64,000 nt of DNA. It comes from an uncultured Alphaproteobacteria bacterium. Lineage in GTDB: Bacteria > Pseudomonadota > Alphaproteobacteria > Rs-D84. Location of the stretch: NCBI GenBank assembly GCA_947054455.1, contig CAMRWN010000001.1, positions 138,966 through 202,965 of the forward strand. Direction: 5' to 3'. Positions 37,881 to 46,236 of the stretch are shown here, piece after piece. The position numbers were made by a program, and so were the translations under genes. The notes beneath the pieces were generated by a model that had not been told where the DNA came from, made no database searches, and saw only the letters and a list, made by a program, of their open reading frames with translations. Numbering within the stretch: position 1 is the stretch's first letter; every line of letters starts with the position of its first letter.

Positions 37881-38924
37881 ATGTTCAATATTATAAAATC
37901 TTTACTGGCGCCTGCGGCGGCACAAACAACGGCCGGGACACTGGCGGAAAAATTCGGACTGCAGCTGCGGGGCAATCCCGACACGCCCGTGCGCGGCGTC
38001 GCGCCAATTGCGGACGCACGTCCCGGCGATTTGGCGTTCTATTCAACCGAACGCAACAGCGCGGCCTTTAAAATACTGCCGATAGAGGTGCTGCACAACA
38101 CGCGTGCGACCGTCATTTTGCTGCAGCCGGAACAGGCCGATGCGGCGCCGGCGGGGGCGACACTGCTGATTACCGACAGCCCGCGCGGCAACATTGTCAA
38201 AATACTGGGCGAAATTTATCGTGAAAAGCCGCGCCGCGGAATCCGCCGGCACGCCAATGTCGAACGCGGCGTGTTCTTTAGAAAAAAACGAAGCGTATAC
38301 GTGGGCCGCTTTGCCACCATAGAACGCGGCGCCGTAATAGAAGAAGATGTAAAAATCTATCCCAATGCATATATCGGCCCCAACGTCCACATCGGACGCG
38401 GCACAATCGTCCAGACGGGCGCGCACATTGAAAACGCGACAATCGGTGCGGAATGCGTCATAAACGCCGGCGCCGTTATCGGCAAGGACGGATTTGGATA
38501 CACCCGCCAGGACGGCCGCAACGTATTTATTCCGCATGTTGGTCGCGTTGTTATCGGCGACCGTGTTTCGGTCGGCGCGAACACATGCATCGACCGCGGC
38601 GCGATGACCGACACAATGGTGGGCGACGGAACCAAGATTGACAACCTGTGCCAGATTGCGCACGGCGTAGTCATAGGACGCGAATGCTTTCTGGCGGCGG
38701 GCGTCGGCATTGCGGGCGGTGTCAAAATCGGCGACCGCGCGCTGCTGGCCGGTCATGTCGGAATCGCAAACGGCGTCAAAATCGGAAACGATGCGGAGGT
38801 TGGCGCCAACAGCGGCGTATTCCGCGACATACCGGACGGTGCGCGCCACATGGGTTATCCGGCGGCGCCGGGTACGGAATTTCTGCGCCATTATGCATGG
38901 CTGAAAAAACACGCAAACAAATAA
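37881..38924 (+). CDS. lpxD: LpxD, UDP-3-O-acyl-glucosamine N-acyltransferase
   Basis: Third step of lipid A synthesis: adds a hydroxyacyl chain to the 2-amino group of UDP-3-O-acyl-GlcN, using acyl-ACP. The 347-residue protein has the N-terminal uridine-binding domain ([20 protein letters not shown]) and a left-handed beta helix of hexapeptide repeats, with the catalytic His in [14 protein letters not shown] and the C-terminal helical extension. I use the ATG at 37881; an upstream TTG in frame lies before the -10 box. It is followed 18 bases later by fabZ. Confidence 0.95.
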   Translation: MFNIIKSLLAPAAAQTTAGTLAEKFGLQLRGNPDTPVRGVAPIADARPGDLAFYSTERNSAAFKILPIEVLHNTRATVILLQPEQADAAPAGATLLITDSPRGNIVKILGEIYREKPRRGIRRHANVERGVFFRKKRSVYVGRFATIERGAVIEEDVKIYPNAYIGPNVHIGRGTIVQTGAHIENATIGAECVINAGAVIGKDGFGYTRQDGRNVFIPHVGRVVIGDRVSVGANTCIDRGAMTDTMVGDGTKIDNLCQIAHGVVIGRECFLAAGVGIAGGVKIGDRALLAGHVGIANGVKIGNDAEVGANSGVFRDIPDGARHMGYPAAPGTEFLRHYAWLKKHANK

Positions 38925-38942
38925 ACACACAAGGAGAGACAT

Positions 38943-39380
38943 ATGATAGATGCAGCAGGCATTGAAAAAATCATCCCCCACCGCGGGCATATGCGTCTGA
39001 TTGATGAAATACGCGAATTCAACGAAACCAGCGGTGTCGGCATAAAATACGTCCGCGATGACGAGTTCTGGTGCGCAGGCCATTTCCCGGGCAAACCGAT
39101 TATGCCCGGCGTTCTGCAGGTCGAAGCGCTGGCCCAGACGGCGTGCTTTATCGCACTGAAAAAGCTGGGTGCGGTCGACGGCAACACGCTGGGGTATTTC
39201 ACCACGATGGAAAAGATTAAGTTTTCACACATGGTAATGCCGGGCGATACGCTGGAATTGCACGTTGAACTGCTGATGAGCAAGATGCGCCTGTATAAAT
39301 TCCACGGAATCGCAATGGTTGGCGGCAAAAAAGTGGCAGAAGCGACATTTTCCGCAATAATGGAATCGCGCGATAAATAA
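38943..39380 (+). CDS. fabZ: FabZ, 3-hydroxyacyl-ACP dehydratase
   Basis: Dehydrates hydroxyacyl-ACP in fatty-acid elongation, competing with the lipid A enzymes for the same substrate. The 145 residues include IIPHRGHMRLIDEI, the catalytic His47 in AGHFPGKPIMPGVLQVEALAQ and Glu61. AAGGAGAG precedes the ATG. The normal next gene lpxA is absent; tRNA-Val follows. Confidence 0.96.
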   Translation: MIDAAGIEKIIPHRGHMRLIDEIREFNETSGVGIKYVRDDEFWCAGHFPGKPIMPGVLQVEALAQTACFIALKKLGAVDGNTLGYFTTMEKIKFSHMVMPGDTLELHVELLMSKMRLYKFHGIAMVGGKKVAEATFSAIMESRDK

Positions 39381-39385
39381 ATCAC

Positions 39386-39414
39386 TGGACAACACGAAAA
39401 AAATGATTTATTAT
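39386..39414 (+). promoter_or_regulatory. Predicted tRNA-Val promoter
   Basis: TGGACA (39386-39391), 17-base spacer and TATTAT (39409-39414); start about five bases before the tRNA. Confidence 0.6.
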
Positions 39415-39425
39415 GGCGACGCTTT

Positions 39426-39502
39426 GGGTGTTTAGCTCAGTTGATTAGAGCATCTCGTTTACACCGAGAGGGTCGGGGGTTTGAGTCCCTCAACACCCAC
39501 CA
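39426..39502 (+). tRNA. tRNA-Val(UAC)
   Basis: A 77-base cloverleaf: acceptor GGGTGTT/AACACCC, anticodon stem TCTCG/CGAGA, loop TTTACAC with anticodon UAC, T arm GGGGG-TTTGAGT-CCCTC, CCA encoded. It has its own promoter and terminator. Confidence 0.96.
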
Positions 39503-39510
39503 GAATAAAC

Positions 39511-39540
39511 AAAAAAGTCCGTCAAAAGACGGATTTTTTA
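39511..39540 (+). terminator. Terminator of tRNA-Val
   Basis: GTCCGTC, AAAA loop, GACGGAT then a T run. Confidence 0.85.
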
Positions 39541-39561
39541 TCCAAGAAAAATAGGACAAAA

Positions 39562-39783
39562 ATGAAAAACGACAACAAAGTGCATATTTATAATTTTCTG
39601 GCCGTGGGAAAACCGATTGCCATATTGGGCATGCTGATTTTTTGCATGCAGCGGATGAACGCTTCACATCAGGAAAAAATCCAAAAGGCCAAAATTCAAA
39701 TAGACGCACCCGCACGACACACCAACGGCAAAGCCACCGCATACGAATTTCATATGCCGCGCGACACGTCCAAGACCAGATAA
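39562..39783 (+). CDS. Small single-TM protein of unknown function
   Basis: A 73-residue open frame with an AGGA site five bases before the ATG. Residues 14-29 (AVGKPIAILGMLIFCM) form one hydrophobic helix, followed by a basic, soluble tail. No family is recognised. Being short, it could be a chance frame, but the ribosome site, the helix and the terminator just after it favour a real gene. Confidence 0.5.
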   Translation: MKNDNKVHIYNFLAVGKPIAILGMLIFCMQRMNASHQEKIQKAKIQIDAPARHTNGKATAYEFHMPRDTSKTR

Positions 39784-39785
39784 AA

Positions 39786-39813
39786 TCAGCGCCCGCGCAC
39801 AGCGGGCGTTTTC
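39786..39813. terminator. Convergent terminator before nth
   Basis: CGCCCGC (39790-39796), GCACA, GCGGGCG (39802-39808) then TTTT on the + strand, overlapping the nth stop. In the other direction the T run is short. Confidence 0.7.
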
Positions 39814-40468
39814 ATACGGTTTTATCACGCGCGGCGCATAAATTTGCAACCGGGCAATCCGCACACTTGGGCCGCAGCGCCTTGCAAATATAACGGCCAT
39901 GCAGAACCATCACGTGATTTACAATCCCGTGATATTTTTTCGGAATTTTTTTCAGCAGCTGTTCCTCGACCTTCTCAGGCGTGTTGGCGTCGCCGCCGAC
40001 CCATCCGTACCGGTGCGCGTTTCGAAACACATGGGTGTCCACACCGATGTTCGGCGCACCCCACAGCACGTTCATGATGACATTGGCCGTCTTTTGCCCC
40101 ACGCCCGGCAACGTCATCAGACTGTCCCTGTTGTGATAACGGGCCGGAAATTTATAGTTTTCGTCGTTGTTTCCGTCCTCGTCCATCAGGCGCGCGGCCA
40201 GCCCCATTATACTTTTCGCCTTGTTGTTAAAAAACGATATGACGCGTATATGTGATTTCAGACCGTCTTCGCCCAGCGCCAGCATGCGCGCCGGCGTGGG
40301 CGCGGCCGCAAACAGCGCCGGGGTTATTTCGTTCACCTTTTTGTCGGTGGCCTGGGCGGACAATATCACCGCAACAGCAAACGTGAATTCGTTTGTTGAA
40401 TACAGCTCCGACCGGATGTTCATATCCACGGATTTAGGTACACGTTCAAAATACTGTTCCGGTGTCAT
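39812..40468 (-). CDS. nth: Endonuclease III
   Basis: DNA glycosylase/AP lyase for oxidised pyrimidines. In the 218-residue form from ATG 40468, the helix-hairpin-helix TLPGVGQKTANVI carries the catalytic Lys126, GVDTHVFRN carries Asp144, and C195-x6-C202-x2-C205-x5-C211 binds the 4Fe-4S cluster. An in-frame TTG six bases upstream is possible. It follows ileS by 16 bases and is probably co-transcribed with it. Confidence 0.95.
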   Translation of the reverse strand: MTPEQYFERVPKSVDMNIRSELYSTNEFTFAVAVILSAQATDKKVNEITPALFAAAPTPARMLALGEDGLKSHIRVISFFNNKAKSIMGLAARLMDEDGNNDENYKFPARYHNRDSLMTLPGVGQKTANVIMNVLWGAPNIGVDTHVFRNAHRYGWVGGDANTPEKVEEQLLKKIPKKYHGIVNHVMVLHGRYICKALRPKCADCPVANLCAARDKTV

Positions 40469-40484
40469 TATCAATCAATACCGT

Positions 40485-43400
40485 TTATTTAACCTTGGCA
40501 ATGCGGATTTCCAGATTGTATCCCTCTATTTCCGTTGCGACATCACCGGCGCCCGCACGCATGTCCGTTATCAGCGCATCGCGCATTATGCGCTTTTTAT
40601 GCGCATCCAGCGCCATGGCCAGCGCAGGGTCCGCCGCATATGTCATCGTGATGCGGTCGGAAACATCAAATCCCATCGCCTTGCGCGTGTCCTGGATAAA
40701 GCGCAGCGCGTCGTTGACCAAACCTTCGGCCACCAGTTCAGAATTTATTTCCGTGTCCAGCACCACCACCGCCGTATTGTCCGGCAGTGCGGCACCCGCA
40801 ATCCCGTCGCGAACCGTCAGACGGGTTTCAAACTCGCCCGCATTCAGTTGCGCGCCGGCCGCAATCAGATTGTCGCCGCGGATTTCATAATCCCCACGTT
40901 TTACCGCCGGTATTATTTCACGCAGCGCGCCACCCAAACGCGCCCCAATGCGCGGCGTGATAAGGTATACGAAACTTTCCGCGACAGCATTGACTGAATC
41001 CGTAAATTCGACGGATTTGACGTTCAGTTCATCCTTTATAATATCGGCGTATGCTGTCAAATCTGCGCCCGCCACCGTCAGTTTATTCAGCGGCAGCCGG
41101 TTGCGCAGTCTGTATTGTTCACGCAGCTGCTTGCCGACCGACACAATCGACTGAACACGGCGCATGTCGGCGACGATGCTGTCGTCGAATGATTCCGCGG
41201 ACGGGAAATCGGCCAGATGCACAGATTCGCGCCCCGTCAGGTTTTTGTAAATATAATCCGATACAAACGGCGCAAACGGGGCCAGCACGCGGCAAAAAGT
41301 TGTCAAAACATGGCACAGCGTGTCAAAAGCCGCCTGTTCTTCGTCCCAGAAGCGTGCGCGCGACCGACGTATGTACCAGTTGTTCAACACGTCCAGGAAA
41401 CGCACAAACGCCGAAATCGCAACATCCGGCTTGTACTGGGACAATGCGACGTCGGATGTACGAACCAAATCGCTTAATTCCGCGACAATATATTTATCCA
41501 ACATATTGCCCGAACGTACATCGGGGCGCGCGGTGATGTTGCCCGCGTTCGCATACAGCGTAAAGAAATGATACGCATTCCACAGCGGCGTTAAAATTGT
41601 CTTTGTAGCTTCGCTGAAAACCTTGCCCTCTTTGTCAACGGGGACTGGTTCGGCCTTCATGAAATTCGACCCCAGAATAAACAGTCGTATTGCATCGGCG
41701 CCGAACTGTTCAATCTGTGCCTCGGGATTTACAAAGTTCTGCAGCGATTTTGAAAACTTCTTTTTGTTTTCATCAACGACCATTCCGTTCGCCGACACCG
41801 TGCGAAACGCCGGGCTGTCAAACATGGCGGTCGCCAACACCATCAGGGCATAAAACCATCCGCGGGTTTGGTCTTGGCCCTCGATAATATAATCGGCCGG
41901 GAAAGTCGCATCGAATTTGTCTTTGTTCTCGAACGGATAATGCAGCGACGCCCACGGCATCGAACCCGATTCAACCCAGCAATCCAGAACGTCCGGTATG
42001 CGCGTCCAACCGTCGCGCGTCAATGCGTCCAGCGTCGGGCGGTGCAAATCGTCAATCTTGGTGCCAAAGAATTCTTCCAGTTCGGCGATTGAACCGAACA
42101 CCTTGAATTCCCCGTCGCGCTGCCAAATCGGCAGGGGCGTTCCCCAGAAACGGTTGCGCGATATCGACCACGGACGCGCGTTTTCAATCCAGCTGCGGAA
42201 TCGTTCACCGGCCGATGTCCAGTGTACTTTTTCATTGTTGGCAATCAGACGCTCCTTGATTTTAGGCACATCGATGTACCACGAATCCGTCGCGCGATAG
42301 ATTAATTTTTCCTTGGACCGGTCGCCATAGGGGTACGAGTGCTTGTACTGTTCCTTTTTAACAACATGTCCGCGCGATTTCAGCATGTCCATAATTTTTG
42401 CATTTGCCGCGAATATGTTTTCGCCCGCAAAATCACGCACGGTTTCATCGAAATTGCCGTATGCGTCCACATTCAGCAGAACCGGGAATTTCGGGTCTAT
42501 GGCCTTGGCCGCCCAGAAATCGTCCGCGCCGAACGCCGGTGCAATATGCACGATGCCCGTGCCGTCGGAATCGGATACATATTCGGCCGGAATAACCTGG
42601 TAGAGTAAATCTGACGTGCCGGCATAATAATCAAACAGCGGCGTGTATCGCATCCCAACCAAATCGGTGCCGGTCATATCGCCTATTTTTGTGGCACCGG
42701 CCAACTGCTTTTCATATGCTTTTAATCTGGACTCGGCGATAATATAAACGGCGCCGTCCGCATCCTGCATCCGGACGTATTTCATCGACGGATTGACCGC
42801 CAGGCAAGAATTGGCCGGCAGCGTCCACGGCGTCGTCGTCCATGCAACCACGCGGTCGCCGTTTTCCAATTCGAACCACACCGTCAGCGCATCGTCAACC
42901 ACGTCGCGGTAATCCTGGGACGCCTCTGAATTAGAAACGACCGTGCCGTTGACCCAGTCGAACGGATTGACCGAATAATCCTTGTACAGCAGTCCCTTGT
43001 CATACAACGACTTCAACGTCCACAGCATGGATTCCATATAGTTTTTATCCATGGTCTTGTATCCGTATCCGTCGCCTACATCAACCCAGCGCCCAATGCG
43101 CGCAATAAATTTTTCCCATTCCTGGGTATAGGTCATAACATCCGTGCGGCACATGTCGCAAAACGCCGCCAGACCGTCCGTTTCAACAATGTTCTTTGCA
43201 GTGCGGCGCTGCTTTTTCTCGACACTGTTTTCGGCCGGCAGACCGTGGCAATCCCACCCCAGTTCGCGCCGGACAAAGCGTCCCTTCATCGTCTGATATC
43301 GGCAAACCATGTCTTTGACCGCCGAAACGCCCAAATGTCCCCAGTGCGGCAAACCGTTTCCAAAGGGCGGCCCGTCAAAGAAAGAAAACGGATGTCCCTG

Positions 43401-43511
43401 CTTTGTTTTTTCCAGCGTCTTGTGGAACGTGTCGTCAGCGCGCCAAAACGCCAGTACTTCCTGTTCCAGCTGTGGGAAATCGGCCTTTGGGTCGGTTTTC
43501 GGATATGCCAT
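40485..43511 (-). CDS. ileS: Isoleucyl-tRNA synthetase, eukaryote-like type
   Basis: Charges tRNA-Ile. The 1,008 residues contain the HIGH equivalent HWGHL (56-60) in FFDGPPFGNGLPHWGHL and the KMSKS equivalent KKFSKS (about 583-588), with the class I WTTTPWTLPANSCLAVN editing-domain signature between them. The GLPHWGH form is typical of the eukaryote/archaea-like IleRS (IleS2), often mupirocin-tolerant; standard bacterial enzymes have a D-I-H-I-GH version. The C-terminal zinc-binding cysteines of bacterial IleRS are not evident. AAGG precedes the ATG. Upstream lies a leader peptide and an attenuator hairpin (43537-43619), so expression probably responds to isoleucyl-tRNA supply. Confidence 0.95.
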   Translation of the reverse strand: MAYPKTDPKADFPQLEQEVLAFWRADDTFHKTLEKTKQGHPFSFFDGPPFGNGLPHWGHLGVSAVKDMVCRYQTMKGRFVRRELGWDCHGLPAENSVEKKQRRTAKNIVETDGLAAFCDMCRTDVMTYTQEWEKFIARIGRWVDVGDGYGYKTMDKNYMESMLWTLKSLYDKGLLYKDYSVNPFDWVNGTVVSNSEASQDYRDVVDDALTVWFELENGDRVVAWTTTPWTLPANSCLAVNPSMKYVRMQDADGAVYIIAESRLKAYEKQLAGATKIGDMTGTDLVGMRYTPLFDYYAGTSDLLYQVIPAEYVSDSDGTGIVHIAPAFGADDFWAAKAIDPKFPVLLNVDAYGNFDETVRDFAGENIFAANAKIMDMLKSRGHVVKKEQYKHSYPYGDRSKEKLIYRATDSWYIDVPKIKERLIANNEKVHWTSAGERFRSWIENARPWSISRNRFWGTPLPIWQRDGEFKVFGSIAELEEFFGTKIDDLHRPTLDALTRDGWTRIPDVLDCWVESGSMPWASLHYPFENKDKFDATFPADYIIEGQDQTRGWFYALMVLATAMFDSPAFRTVSANGMVVDENKKKFSKSLQNFVNPEAQIEQFGADAIRLFILGSNFMKAEPVPVDKEGKVFSEATKTILTPLWNAYHFFTLYANAGNITARPDVRSGNMLDKYIVAELSDLVRTSDVALSQYKPDVAISAFVRFLDVLNNWYIRRSRARFWDEEQAAFDTLCHVLTTFCRVLAPFAPFVSDYIYKNLTGRESVHLADFPSAESFDDSIVADMRRVQSIVSVGKQLREQYRLRNRLPLNKLTVAGADLTAYADIIKDELNVKSVEFTDSVNAVAESFVYLITPRIGARLGGALREIIPAVKRGDYEIRGDNLIAAGAQLNAGEFETRLTVRDGIAGAALPDNTAVVVLDTEINSELVAEGLVNDALRFIQDTRKAMGFDVSDRITMTYAADPALAMALDAHKKRIMRDALITDMRAGAGDVATEIEGYNLEIRIAKVK

Positions 43512-43536
43512 TGTTTCAACCTTTTTTTGTTTTATT

Positions 43537-43559
43537 AAAAAACGGGCGCGGTGCGCCCG
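43537..43559 (-). terminator. Attenuator terminator in the ileS leader
   Basis: CGGGCGC (43559-43553), ACC loop, GCGCCCG (43549-43543) then six T on the minus strand. It stands 26 bases ahead of ileS and 28 bases after the leader-peptide stop. TGCGC (43578-43574) can instead pair with GCGCA (43556-43552), with two extra G-U pairs, preventing this hairpin. Confidence 0.8.
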
Positions 43560-43586
43560 GGCAACATGCCAAAGCGCAGCTGCCGA

Positions 43587-43619
43587 TTATCTAATAATAA
43601 TTATCGTCTTGTTGTTCAT
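43587..43619 (-). CDS. ileS leader peptide (MNNKTIIIIR)
   Basis: A ten-codon frame, ATG at 43619 and TAA at 43587-43589, reading MNNKTIIIIR with four consecutive Ile codons (ATA ATT ATT ATT). It follows the predicted promoter directly (start near 43622), so the leader mRNA begins almost at the ATG; no strong Shine-Dalgarno site is present. Known attenuators of amino-acid operons use such runs of regulatory codons to stall the ribosome when the charged tRNA is scarce. The complementary segments that follow, and the gene for isoleucyl-tRNA synthetase, make this reading strong. It is too short to be found by ordinary gene calling. Confidence 0.8.
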   Translation of the reverse strand: MNNKTIIIIR

Positions 43620-43628
43620 TTCTGGATA

Positions 43629-43657
43629 ATTTTAATATATTTTTTTCAGATTTCCAG
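43629..43657 (-). promoter_or_regulatory. Predicted promoter of the ileS leader
   Basis: CTGGAA (43652-43657), 17-base spacer and TAAAAT (43629-43634). The -35 box is weak, but the surrounding 12 bases (AGTACTGGAAAT) recur at the tRNA-Thr promoter at the same spacing. Confidence 0.5.
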
Positions 43658-43689
43658 TACTTATTTTTCCCCGCCAAATTGCTGTAAAA

Positions 43690-43713
43690 CAAAAAGCCGC
43701 CCATAAAGGCGAC
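43690..43713 (-). terminator. Terminator of tRNA-Thr
   Basis: GTCGCC (43713-43708) and GGCGGC (43701-43696) pair around a six-base loop on the minus strand, followed by TTTTT. Confidence 0.75.
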
Positions 43714-43718
43714 TAATC

Positions 43719-43794
43719 TGGTGCCGGTGATAGGACTTGAACCTACGACCCCCTCATTACGAATGAGATGCTCTACCAGCTGAGCTACACCGGC
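43719..43794 (-). tRNA. tRNA-Thr(CGU)
   Basis: A 76-base cloverleaf: acceptor GCCGGTG/CACCGGC, anticodon stem TCTCA/TGAGG and loop TTCGTAA with anticodon CGU; T loop TTCAAGT; CCA encoded. It lies between the ileS leader and the DUF421 gene with its own promoter and terminator. Confidence 0.95.
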
Positions 43795-43804
43795 GATGCG
43801 CAAA

Positions 43805-43833
43805 TATTAATACATGTTTTAACGAATTTCCAG
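43805..43833 (-). promoter_or_regulatory. Predicted tRNA-Thr promoter
   Basis: CTGGAA (43828-43833), 17-base spacer and TTAATA (43805-43810); start about four bases before the tRNA. The -35 region matches that of the ileS leader. Confidence 0.45.
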
Positions 43834-43922
43834 TACTAAATTCATATTTTTTTTAGGATTTCTATCGTGTATCAAAAACACGGTGTGTGCAGTATGCTGC
43901 CGTTAAACCAAAGGCACATAAA

Positions 43923-44573
43923 ATGTGGGATTTTTTTATAAACTATGGACTGACCACCATAAAGCTGGTAATGGCGATAATCGTCGCCGTGGTATACCTG
44001 CGCTTTTTCAACACGGCCGGTGCATTGAAACAAATGACGCCGATGGACATCATAATAAATTTTCTGCTCAGCGCGATTTTGTCCGACTTTATATTGGACA
44101 ACCACACGACAATCACCGACTTTGCATTTATCGTGGTGATATACGGCATACTGCTGTACGCATTGAACAAGCTGACGTTCCGCACAAACGTCGGGCGGCG
44201 AATATTTATCGGCGTGCCGCGCGTTATAATTCAAAACGGCGAAATAGACAGCGACATGATGGAACGCCTGAACATATCGGGACACGACCTGGCACTGGCC
44301 ATGCGCCGCCAGCAGATAAAATCACTCAAAGACATTGAAATGGCCCAGATAGAACCGAACGGCGATTTCACGATTGTAAAAAAGGGCGCGAAAAAATACT
44401 CGGTCGTGGTCATCGACAACGGCGACGTCGACCCCGACGCGCTGATAAAAATAAAACGCAGTGAAAAATGGCTGCACCAGCAGTTGCGCAAAAAGAAAAT
44501 AAAGGACATGTCCGATGTCCTGATTGCCCAGTGGCACAACGGCCGCCTGCAGATAATAAAAAAGCGCGACTGA
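43923..44573 (+). CDS. DUF421/YetF-family membrane protein
   Basis: A 216-residue protein: three transmembrane helices in the first 90 residues (KLVMAIIVAVVYLRFF, IIINFLLSAILSDFIL, FIVVIYGILLYAL) followed by a soluble domain with RRIFIGVPRVIIQNGEID, GHDLALAMRRQQIKSLKDIEMAQIEPNGDFTIV, the pattern of YetF/DUF421 proteins. Their role is poorly known; in Bacillus relatives affect spore or stress properties. The ATG at 43923 is preferred because the upstream extension has no ribosome site. It is convergent with mnmG. Confidence 0.82.
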   Translation: MWDFFINYGLTTIKLVMAIIVAVVYLRFFNTAGALKQMTPMDIIINFLLSAILSDFILDNHTTITDFAFIVVIYGILLYALNKLTFRTNVGRRIFIGVPRVIIQNGEIDSDMMERLNISGHDLALAMRRQQIKSLKDIEMAQIEPNGDFTIVKKGAKKYSVVVIDNGDVDPDALIKIKRSEKWLHQQLRKKKIKDMSDVLIAQWHNGRLQIIKKRD

Positions 44574-44586
44574 CGCCGCGCCCATT

Positions 44587-46233
44587 TCATCCGCGCCGTA
44601 TCTTGCGCAGAACAACCATTATGCCCGCAGGCGTCATCCCCGGTATACGCGAGAGTGCGGCAATATTTTCCGGTCTTGTCGTGGTCAGTTTTTCAACCAG
44701 TTCGTTTGTCAGTCCCGGCATCGCGCGATAATCAAAATCACGCGGAATCTTCAGCGCCATATCACGCCGGTATGCATCCATTTCGCGGCGGTTGCGTTCG
44801 ATATATCCGGCATAGAACCGGTCGTTTTCCGCAATTATGGACGCGCGGCGTTCATATTTTTCATCAAATTCCGCGCGCGATATCAGGCCCAATTCCACCG
44901 CCGCACCCCCCAGGCGCGCAATCGCGTTGTCCGCCCGCAGATGCAGTCTGTATTCCGCGCGCGACGTGAACATGCGGTATGGTTCATCAACCCCCAGCGT
45001 CGTTATGTCGTCAATCATCACGCCTATCATTGAATTGGTGCGGTCCAGCGCCAGCGGCGCCAGATTCAACGCATGTGCCGCCGCATTCGCACCGGCAACC
45101 AAGCCTTGGGCGGCGGCTTCTTCATATCCGGATGTGCCGTTTATCTGGCCCGCAAAAAACAAATGCGGCAAATCCTTGGACTGCAGGCAGGAATTCAGCG
45201 CGCGCGCATCAATCGCGTCATATTCAATCGCATATCCGTACCGCGCGACACGCGCATTTTCCAATCCCGGAATCGTACGTATCCATTTGTCCTGGATATC
45301 GGCGCCGAAACTGGTCGATATTCCGTTGGGATAAATCAAATCGCTGTCCAGTCCCTCGGGTTCTAAAAACACATGATGAGACAGGTGTTCCGGAAAACGC
45401 ATCACCTTGTCTTCCAGACTGGGGCAATATCGCGGCCCTGTGCCGCGTATGTCGCCGTTGTACATCGGCGCGCTTGCTATGTTTTCACGGATAATCGCGT
45501 GCGTCGCATCCGTTGTGTGTGTTATATAGCATGCAACCTCGCGATTATTTCGCGCGTCGGGTGCGCTGAACCATTCGTGCGGGTTGTCGGCCGGCTGCAC
45601 CTCGCATACGTCGAAATTTATCGAATCACGCAGTATGCGCGCCGGTGTTCCGGTCTTCAGACGCATGATATGAAATCCCGCATCCGCCAAAATCCCGGAA
45701 ATATTTTTATCCGGCGCCTGGTACGTGCCGTCGTCGCACAGGCGCCCCGACGGAATTTTTTCAGCACCGCGCGTGGCCAGTCCGTTTAAAAACGTACCTG
45801 TTGTAAATACCAGTGCGCCCGCACTGTACGAACCGTTTACCGTCGCCGCGGTCAAATCAATGCTCTCTACCGTTTCAAACGCAATCGTCAAATTTGGATG
45901 TTCATTCAGCATCGCGACCACCGCGTCATGATACAGCCCGCGGTCAATCTGGGCCCGCAGCGCGCGTGTCGCCGCGCCATGCGACGCGTTCAGCGTTCTG
46001 AAATGAATTCCCGCCGCATCGGCCGCCCGTGCCATGATTCCGCCCATGGCATCGATTTCAGCGACCATCTGAGATTTCCCGGGCCCACCGATGCTGGGGT
46101 TGCACGACATCGCACCCAAATCCGACGCACGCTGCGTCATCAGCAGCGTGCGCGCACCGCGCCGTGCGGCGGCGGCGGCGGCCTCTACCCCGGCGTGTCC
46201 GCCGCCTATAACGATAACGTCAAAGTGCTGCAT
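44587..46233 (-). CDS. mnmG: MnmG (GidA), tRNA wobble-uridine modification enzyme
   Basis: FAD protein that with MnmE installs the carboxymethylaminomethyl group at U34 of several tRNAs. The FAD-binding GGGHAGVEAA (10-19), the CNPSIGGPGKSQMVAEIDA signature, FTTGTFLNG and GQINGTSGYEEAAAQGLVAG confirm it. The C-terminal MPGLTNELVEKL and IPGMTPAGIMVVL motifs are intact. At 548 residues it is about 70-80 shorter than E. coli MnmG (629); the loss lies in the helical region between the FAD domains and the C-terminus (about 450-490). It starts three bases after fabG, an unusual neighbour. Confidence 0.93.
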   Translation of the reverse strand: MQHFDVIVIGGGHAGVEAAAAAARRGARTLLMTQRASDLGAMSCNPSIGGPGKSQMVAEIDAMGGIMARAADAAGIHFRTLNASHGAATRALRAQIDRGLYHDAVVAMLNEHPNLTIAFETVESIDLTAATVNGSYSAGALVFTTGTFLNGLATRGAEKIPSGRLCDDGTYQAPDKNISGILADAGFHIMRLKTGTPARILRDSINFDVCEVQPADNPHEWFSAPDARNNREVACYITHTTDATHAIIRENIASAPMYNGDIRGTGPRYCPSLEDKVMRFPEHLSHHVFLEPEGLDSDLIYPNGISTSFGADIQDKWIRTIPGLENARVARYGYAIEYDAIDARALNSCLQSKDLPHLFFAGQINGTSGYEEAAAQGLVAGANAAAHALNLAPLALDRTNSMIGVMIDDITTLGVDEPYRMFTSRAEYRLHLRADNAIARLGGAAVELGLISRAEFDEKYERRASIIAENDRFYAGYIERNRREMDAYRRDMALKIPRDFDYRAMPGLTNELVEKLTTTRPENIAALSRIPGMTPAGIMVVLRKIRRG

Positions 46234-46236
46234 GAA

